In this document: positions 13,950 to 18,742 of the stretch, piece after piece | Position numbering within the stretch: the first letter of the stretch is position 1 | Layout: each line of letters starts with the position of its first letter | NCBI GenBank assembly: GCA_013213875.1 | Contig: JABSSV010000307.1 | Coordinates: 1 to 18,742, forward strand | From: Lysobacterales bacterium | GTDB lineage: Bacteria > Pseudomonadota > Gammaproteobacteria > Xanthomonadales > SZUA-36 | DNA length: 18,742 nucleotides | Direction: 5' to 3' | Translations under genes and position numbers: made by a program | Notes under the pieces: model-generated | The model's database searches: none | The model's input: only the letters and a program-made list of their open reading frames with translations | What the model was told of the DNA's origin: nothing

Positions 13950-14931
13950 AGCATCCCTAGATATTCGCTATTCATCGTGCGGCAAAGCATTCCTGGCCCG
14001 GCGGGGAGTGCTGCTGCTATGCATGCTGACACTGACGCTCGGACATGCCGCCCTGGCCGCCAGCGGTGAGGAGGAACATACGGTTGAGCTGCCTGCGTCG
14101 CAGGACGCAGCCAGCGATTCGACAAGCGCCGCCGCGGCACCAGAAAATGACGATAAAGCGCTCTCCAAGGAAGAGCTGGCACTCAAGCTGGCCAATCCGA
14201 CCGCGCCGATCATGACCATTGTGAACAACTTTGATTACATCGCCTACGACGGCGATCTGGACGGAGCCAGCGACCAGTCCGCCTTTCGTTTCGTGAATCA
14301 GACCGTCTTACCGTTCAAGATGGGGGGGAACCGCACGCTGTTCTTCCGCCCGGCAATCCCGGTGCTCTTCAGCGAGCCGGTACCCAGCGGCAACGGCTTT
14401 CGCTCGGTCGGCACTGATCTTGGTGACATTGGTTTTGATCTGTCCTATGGCGCCACGGAAAAGAGTGGCTTCCTGTGGGCTTTGGGCATCGCCGGCACCC
14501 TGCCAACCGCGCCGGCCAGCCGGGTGGGCAAGGATCTGTGGGGCCTCGGGCCGGAGGTGATTCTGGGCTACATCCAGAAATGGGGTCTGGTCGGCGGTGT
14601 GCTCTCCCACCAATGGGACATGGGAGGTTCTGGTCAGGGCGAAATTGACATCACGTCCTTCAATTACTTTTACGGCTTCCAGCTCGGCGGCGGCTGGCAA
14701 ATTGCCGCCGGCCCTACCATCAGCTACGACCACACGCGCGATAGCAGCAACCGCTGGACCGTACCACTCGGCATCGGCCTGTCCCGCACGCAGGTACTTG
14801 GCGGTCGGCCCTGGAAGTTTCAGCTGCAATACTGGAACTATGTGGAAAAACCCGACGCCTTTGGGCCGGAACACCAGCTACGACTGTCCATCAACCCGGT
14901 GGTTACCGCGCCCTGGAATGAGGGCAAATGA
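13942..14931 (+). CDS. outer-membrane beta-barrel protein
   Basis: A 329-residue exported protein. The signal peptide spans about 1-40 (RRGVLLLCMLTLTLGHAALA). A low-complexity Ala/Ser/Asp stretch and a short charged helix (LSKEELALKLANP) follow, then a beta-rich region of alternating aromatic/polar strands to the C-terminus. The layout ANPTAPI followed by strands resembles the large set of uncharacterised transporter-like barrel proteins often mis-named neuromedin U. GGAGG six bases before the ATG is a strong ribosome site, inside the preceding gene. Third gene of the channel-DUF4239-barrel operon. A seven-G run at 14332-14338 lies in the coding part. Confidence 0.75.
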   Translation: MAKASLDIRYSSCGKAFLARRGVLLLCMLTLTLGHAALAASGEEEHTVELPASQDAASDSTSAAAAPENDDKALSKEELALKLANPTAPIMTIVNNFDYIAYDGDLDGASDQSAFRFVNQTVLPFKMGGNRTLFFRPAIPVLFSEPVPSGNGFRSVGTDLGDIGFDLSYGATEKSGFLWALGIAGTLPTAPASRVGKDLWGLGPEVILGYIQKWGLVGGVLSHQWDMGGSGQGEIDITSFNYFYGFQLGGGWQIAAGPTISYDHTRDSSNRWTVPLGIGLSRTQVLGGRPWKFQLQYWNYVEKPDAFGPEHQLRLSINPVVTAPWNEGK

Positions 14932-14989
14932 TGGTGATTCTCGTGGCGGCCGAGGTCCGGCATTGCCGGCCAGCTGAGGGCCTCTAGCC

Positions 14990-15706
14990 ATGGCGCGATT
15001 GGCCATCATTACCGGCACCAGCTCCGGGATCGGCGCGGCGCTCGCTGAACGGTTGTTGGGCGAGGGCTGGCAGGTATTTGGGCTGTCCCGGCGACCGGTG
15101 GAGCTGCCGGCGCCTTATCAACATCTGACCTGTGACCTGGCCGACCCGGCGGTGCCGCAGCAGCTGGCTTCGCGGCTTGCCGCGGAACTGGCTTTTAACG
15201 AATACTCCCATCTGGCACTGGTCAACAACGCGGCCACTCCGGGGCAGCGGCGCCGTTTTGGCGATCTGTCAGCGGCTGAGACCTTTCGTAATATGGCGAT
15301 TAATCTGGCCGCACCCATGGCGCTCATGAACCTGGTGGCGGAGTTGCGACCGGCTAACGCCATGCTGCGTGTGGTGAATGTTTCCACCGGCCTCGCCTAT
15401 CGTCCCCTGCCCGGCCTGGCCGACTACTGCGCCAGCAAGGCCGGGCTACATATGGCCGGCGAGGTCCTGGCGGCGGAAGACCATGGCGATATGGCGGTGC
15501 TGTCCTACGCGCCAGGCATTGTAGCCACAGAGATGCAAACGACTTTGCGCGGCGAGACGGCAAAGGACTTTCCGTCCGTGGACGTGTTTCGCGCCATGCA
15601 TGAGGAGAACCGTCTCCTGGCCGCTAACCAGGTGCTGGAACCCATCGTGGCATTTATGCTCGATGCCTCACGACGGGGCTTTTACCAGCAGCGCCATGGC
15701 GAGTAA
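14990..15706 (+). CDS. short-chain dehydrogenase/reductase
   Basis: A 238-residue classical SDR with an NAD(P)-binding Rossmann fold: TGTSSGIG at 8-15, VNNAA at 78-82, catalytic Asn104, Ser132, Tyr146 and Lys150 in YCASK. SRR at 33-35 after the second strand (LSRRP) suggests NADPH preference. The overall form resembles sepiapterin-reductase-like and other small-carbonyl reductases; the substrate cannot be inferred. It begins 58 bases after the barrel-protein gene; a small hairpin with CCGGC/GCCGG arms lies in the gap. Co-transcription with the upstream operon is possible. Confidence 0.9.
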   Translation: MARLAIITGTSSGIGAALAERLLGEGWQVFGLSRRPVELPAPYQHLTCDLADPAVPQQLASRLAAELAFNEYSHLALVNNAATPGQRRRFGDLSAAETFRNMAINLAAPMALMNLVAELRPANAMLRVVNVSTGLAYRPLPGLADYCASKAGLHMAGEVLAAEDHGDMAVLSYAPGIVATEMQTTLRGETAKDFPSVDVFRAMHEENRLLAANQVLEPIVAFMLDASRRGFYQQRHGE

Positions 15707-15737
15707 GCGCTCGGCCGGTCGGCCGCCTTGCCACGCA

Positions 15738-15766
15738 TTGCGTCTGCCCACTGGCTCTCTGATACT
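15738..15766 (+). promoter_or_regulatory. weak candidate promoter for the MscS-type channel
   Basis: TTGCGT (15738-15743), 17-base spacer, GATACT (15761-15766). The -10 matches at four of six and the -35 at three of six. The predicted start near 15773 would exclude the in-frame TTG at 15728 and support the ATG at 15794. Confidence 0.3.
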
Positions 15767-15793
15767 GATGGCAGATCCCACGGAAAATCCGTT

Positions 15794-17422
15794 ATGAAGC
15801 GTCTTCTGTTATGCCTGCTGCCAGCTCTGTTCGTCCTGTGTGCGCCGGCATTTGGCCAGCTGCCCAGCGCCACGTCGCCAAACAGCCAGCCGGCGCCAGC
15901 AGAAATCGAGCCCGCTCCCACCGACCCGCTAAACCGGGAAACGCCGGCCAGCAGCATGCGCGCTTTTCTGGAAGCTGCCGAGCGCTTTGATTGGCCCAGG
16001 GCCGCCAATTATCTGGATCTGCGCAACCTGCCTTCTGAGGTATCCCGCATGGGCGGTGAGGAACTGGCCGAGCAGTTCTACTTCATTCTGTCCCGCCGCC
16101 AGGTCAATATCAGCGAGGACTCGGTTAGCGATCAGCCGGGAGGGCAGACCGTTGACGACCTGCCGGACTATCGCGATGAACTGGCGCGCGTGCGCACCCA
16201 GGACGGTGACGTCAAACTGCTGCTGCAGCGCGTGCCGGGGCCTGAAGGGCTGCGTATCTGGAAGGTATCCAATGCCACGGTAGCTGACATCCCCATGCTC
16301 TACGAGGAATTCAGCTATCCGGCCTGGATCGAGCGCATACGCGCCGCTTTCCCCTATCAGCACCTGATCCTTGGCTTTGAGCTGTACAAGTGGATCATTC
16401 TTCTCATTGCAGCCACGGCGCTGATTCCCCTGGCCCTGCTGCTGGGCTACCTACTTGCACGCCTGTTCAGCGAGCCCAGCGCCGGCACCTGGCCGGAAGT
16501 CCGACGCCTGTTTATGGGCCCCCTGGCAGGCCTTGCGGTGCTGCTGTGCATGAACAATCTGGCGCTTGAACTGGGCGTGGGCTACACGGCCGCCAAGCTC
16601 ATGCAGGCCAACACGCTTATGACCGTCCTGTTCGTGTGGCTGATCTGGTGCCTTATTGATCTCTGGCGGGCACGACGGCGGGACCGCTATGAAGCAGAAG
16701 GCCGTACCGACGCGGCCATCCTTGGGCGCCCGGTGGCCAACGCCATCAAGCTGATCACGCTGGTGGTCGGCCTGCTATTTTGGTTGGCCAGCGCCGGCGT
16801 CGATATTTCTGCCCTGCTCGCGGGCCTGGGCATTGGCGGCATTGCCGTAGCTCTGGCACTGCAAAAACCCATTGAGGATCTGTTTGGAGCGGTTTCCATC
16901 TACTCGCAACAGCCCATCAGCACCGGCGACCTGTGCCGCTACGGCGATTCCGTGGGCCGTGTAGAGGAAATCGGCCTGCGCACTACCCGCATTCGTACTT
17001 TGTCGAACTCCGTAGTGAGCGTACCCAATGCGACGCTGGCCTCCGGCATCATCGAGAACCTGACAGCTCGCACCAAGATTATGTACCAGCCGGACCTGCC
17101 GCTGCGCTACGACACCTCGCGCACGCAGCTGACACAGACGCTAAAGGAACTTGAGGAAATGCTGCATGCAGACGCGCGCATTGAAGACGAAACGATTCGC
17201 GTGCGGCTGCGGGAGTTCAGTCACAATGCCATCATCGTACGCATTCGTGCCTTTGCGCTAACCCAGTCCATCGACAGCTATCTGGAGATCGTGCAGGACT
17301 TGAACCTGGAGATCATGCGCATCATGGACAGCAACGGTGTACGCTTCTCCCAGGGAGCGCAAACGCTGTTTATCAAGAACAGTGAGGAAGAAGCCAATCC
17401 GTTCCAGGACGCATCGCGCTAG
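15794..17422 (+). CDS. large MscS-family mechanosensitive channel
   Basis: A 542-residue inner-membrane channel releasing solutes on hypo-osmotic stress. A signal peptide (MKRLLLCLLPALFVLCAPAFG) is followed by a periplasmic domain of about 170 residues that opens with a Pro/Ala-rich linker. Hydrophobic segments lie at about 199-224, 239-260, 272-292 and 315-335, then the pore helix LLAGLGIGGIAVALAL (341-356) and the MscS beta domain (SIYSQQPISTGDL...VSVPNATLASGIIENL). The C-terminal alpha/beta domain is complete. The ATG at 15794 is chosen over a TTG at 15728 because it starts the signal peptide. A small hairpin, ACGGA/TCCGT, sits directly before the ATG and may mask the weak ribosome site. 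Confidence 0.92.
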   Translation: MKRLLLCLLPALFVLCAPAFGQLPSATSPNSQPAPAEIEPAPTDPLNRETPASSMRAFLEAAERFDWPRAANYLDLRNLPSEVSRMGGEELAEQFYFILSRRQVNISEDSVSDQPGGQTVDDLPDYRDELARVRTQDGDVKLLLQRVPGPEGLRIWKVSNATVADIPMLYEEFSYPAWIERIRAAFPYQHLILGFELYKWIILLIAATALIPLALLLGYLLARLFSEPSAGTWPEVRRLFMGPLAGLAVLLCMNNLALELGVGYTAAKLMQANTLMTVLFVWLIWCLIDLWRARRRDRYEAEGRTDAAILGRPVANAIKLITLVVGLLFWLASAGVDISALLAGLGIGGIAVALALQKPIEDLFGAVSIYSQQPISTGDLCRYGDSVGRVEEIGLRTTRIRTLSNSVVSVPNATLASGIIENLTARTKIMYQPDLPLRYDTSRTQLTQTLKELEEMLHADARIEDETIRVRLREFSHNAIIVRIRAFALTQSIDSYLEIVQDLNLEIMRIMDSNGVRFSQGAQTLFIKNSEEEANPFQDASR

Positions 17423-17443
17423 CGCGGTAACCAAGCCACCAAA

Positions 17444-17471
17444 ACAAAGGGCGCCAAGTGGCGCCCTTTGT
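17444..17471. terminator. bidirectional intrinsic terminator
   Basis: A perfect 12-bp stem ACAAAGGGCGCC / GGCGCCCTTTGT with loop AAGT, lying between the convergent MscS gene and the sortase-substrate gene. On the minus strand it is followed by TTTTGG, so it is a canonical terminator for the sortase operon. On the plus strand the T residues lie at the end of the stem, followed by CATT. Confidence 0.88.
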
Positions 17472-17504
17472 CATTCCGGGCAGCGCCCGGTGTATGGCTG
17501 GCCT

Positions 17505-18059
17505 TTACTGCTGACGAGCGAAGCGCAGCGCGCCACCCAGCAACAGGAACAGACCGCCCATGAGGGCCAGCCAACCGGTGTTGCCAGCGGTTTCCGGCAT
17601 CATCGGCTCCGGCTCCGGCGCGGGCGGCGGCGGTGGCGGCGGCGGTGGCTCTACGGCGGCAACCGGCTCGGGCTGCGCCCAGGCCGAAGACGGCAGATAG
17701 ACATTCACCTTCTGACGCGGATTCAGATCTGCGATCTTCATGGCTTCACCACCGATCATGGCTTCAAAGCCCGGCGGCGGATTCACTTTCCGGCTCGGGG
17801 TCTTGGAACCATCCTGCAGGATGTAGCGCACGTAGGTGCCGCTCGGGCTCTGTGATACCACTTCGGCTTCATAGCGAGCGTATTTCTCGCCATCGTCACG
17901 GGTTACCACCTCGAGACAGCCGTCATCTGCATGGGGCCACATCTCATAAACTGCGGGCGTAAAGGTCAGGTCGGCACAGGTATGTCCATCAGCCTGCGCA
18001 GACACTGCGAAACCCAGGGACATTGCCGTACCCAGGGCTACCATAGTCAACTTCTTCAT
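17505..18059 (-). CDS. secreted sortase substrate with MPETA sorting signal
   Basis: A 184-residue protein with a Sec signal peptide (1-23, ending SAQA). It has a globular domain of about 100 residues with two cysteines (28 and 48) that may form a disulfide. A Pro/Glu linker follows that includes nine consecutive prolines (138-146). The C-terminus is a complete sortase signal: MPETAG (154-159), hydrophobic helix GWLALMGGLFLLLGGAL and basic tail RFARQQ. It lies 12 bases downstream of a sortase gene, with a perfect AAGGAGG ribosome site, so it is very likely that enzyme's dedicated substrate. The globular domain matches no family I recognise. In Gram-negatives the attachment target is unknown; a terminator follows. 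Confidence 0.85.
   Translation of the reverse strand: MKKLTMVALGTAMSLGFAVSAQADGHTCADLTFTPAVYEMWPHADDGCLEVVTRDDGEKYARYEAEVVSQSPSGTYVRYILQDGSKTPSRKVNPPPGFEAMIGGEAMKIADLNPRQKVNVYLPSSAWAQPEPVAAVEPPPPPPPPPAPEPEPMMPETAGNTGWLALMGGLFLLLGGALRFARQQ
17622..17648. repeat. GGC/GGT trinucleotide run encoding nine prolines
   Basis: Twenty-seven bases of GGC/GGT repeats on the plus strand, encoding Pro138-Pro146 of the sortase substrate on the minus strand. Such runs can change length by slippage in steps of three, altering linker length without breaking the frame. Confidence 0.8.
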
Positions 18060-18071
18060 AACATCCTCCTT

Positions 18072-18742
18072 TTAAGTACTGACTTCATCTTCAACTGCTT
18101 TTGCTTTCACGATAAATCGTTGCGGTGCGTTGCCGACATAATAAAAAGGATAGCAGGTCACAAGCGTTAGCGTTGGTGACGTGCTGGGCGCCAAAACCCG
18201 GAGCTCATCAGGCTCGATAATTTCGATCGATGATACCGCAAAATTTTGTGTGCCGGAGAGCGTCTCCAGCGTGAGCGGATCTCCCAGCTGAATGTCTTTT
18301 AGGGCGCGAAAGAAACTGTCGCGATGGCCGGCAATACCCAAATTGCCGCCCTGCCCCAGCCGCGCCGTGCCGAGAATCCGGGCCACGCCGCGGTTGAGAT
18401 TTAATTCACTGGCGCCGTTGTAGACCGGCACGTTGATACCCAGATGGTCGATGCTAAGCACCGCACCGGGCGTCTCCTCACCCGCTTCGCTGGCGGCTGC
18501 AAAGGCGGTTTTACGCGGCGCCGACCAGAGACTCATATCCGGCTCTTCACCCCGATCACCGGGCATGAGCGGATGCGCCGCCGTCGGCGCAAGATCTGAT
18601 ACCGGGACCGTGGGCTGCGACTGCTGCTGTTCCCTCGCCGCGGCAAAGGCCTCGAGACCCGCATCGCTGGCGCCCGCAGACCAGAGCTTAAACCCGGCAA
18701 AGACCAGGAGCAGCAGTGCACCCAGCGTCAGCAGCAGGTTAC
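18072..18742 (-). CDS. class D-like sortase, 5' end outside window
   Basis: Cysteine transpeptidase that would cleave the sorting motif of the neighbouring protein and transfer it to an amine acceptor. The catalytic triad is present: His in GIAGHRD (codon 18324-18326), Cys in LVTCYPF (18153-18155) and Arg in APQRF (18117-18119). GNLGIAGHRDSFF and TCYPFYYVG resemble class D sortases more than the marine proteobacterial class, from memory of those families. The first ATG in the visible frame is at 18566, but the frame continues open without a stop to the window edge. It encodes a membrane helix (LLLTLGALLLLVFAGFKLW) and a Gln/Pro-rich linker, as expected of a membrane-anchored sortase. The true start is therefore beyond 18742. 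Confidence 0.9.
   Translation of the reverse strand, partial: NLLLTLGALLLLVFAGFKLWSAGASDAGLEAFAAAREQQQSQPTVPVSDLAPTAAHPLMPGDRGEEPDMSLWSAPRKTAFAAASEAGEETPGAVLSIDHLGINVPVYNGASELNLNRGVARILGTARLGQGGNLGIAGHRDSFFRALKDIQLGDPLTLETLSGTQNFAVSSIEIIEPDELRVLAPSTSPTLTLVTCYPFYYVGNAPQRFIVKAKAVEDEVST

Noticed and set aside
15712..15725. CGGCCG-GT-CGGCCG palindrome after the dehydrogenase gene
   Set aside because: It can form only a tight 5-bp stem and no T-run follows, so it is not called as a terminator.

Overview
The window is about 18.7 kb of dense, high-GC bacterial chromosome. Several gene blocks point to a free-living gammaproteobacterium, plausibly marine or halophilic (genus not determinable here). 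These are the ygfB-pepP-ubiH-ubiI operon facing a coiled-coil gene, zapA, a 6S RNA gene and ygfA, plus an OxyR with both redox cysteines. No tRNA, rRNA, insertion sequence, phage gene or CRISPR array was seen. No gene-free stretch exceeds 300 bases.

Layout. Bases 40-2740 (minus strand) hold a periplasmic START/SRPBCC-like protein, trpS, and trhO (tRNA U34 hydroxylation). oxyR (plus) then converges on cysK (minus) with only 3 bases between them. Bases 4795-9186 (minus) are ygfB-pepP-ubiH-ubiI, a tightly packed operon contributing two flavin hydroxylases of ubiquinone synthesis. Facing it, bases 9336-11457 (plus) carry a coiled-coil division-type protein with a probable leaderless promoter, zapA, the 6S RNA, ygfA (folate salvage) and rpiA (pentose phosphate pathway).

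From about 11460 the region becomes accessory. An AT-rich intergenic region contains a dyad, a candidate promoter and a hairpin leader in front of a 64-codon secreted small-protein gene closed by a terminator. Next is an Rrf2/NsrR-like regulator that has lost every expected iron-sulfur ligand. A structured leader follows, then three overlapping genes: a K+-type ion channel, a bestrophin-like/DUF4239 membrane protein and an outer-membrane beta-barrel. A short-chain dehydrogenase and a large MscS-type mechanosensitive channel come after. Together these look like an envelope or ion-stress neighbourhood, which is inference from context.

At the right edge, on the minus strand, is the most unusual item: a class D-like sortase (5' end outside the window) followed 12 bases later by a small secreted protein. 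That protein ends in a polyproline linker, an MPETA sorting motif, a membrane helix and a basic tail. This appears to be a dedicated sortase-substrate pair in a Gram-negative organism. A perfect 12-bp hairpin terminator separates it from the MscS gene.
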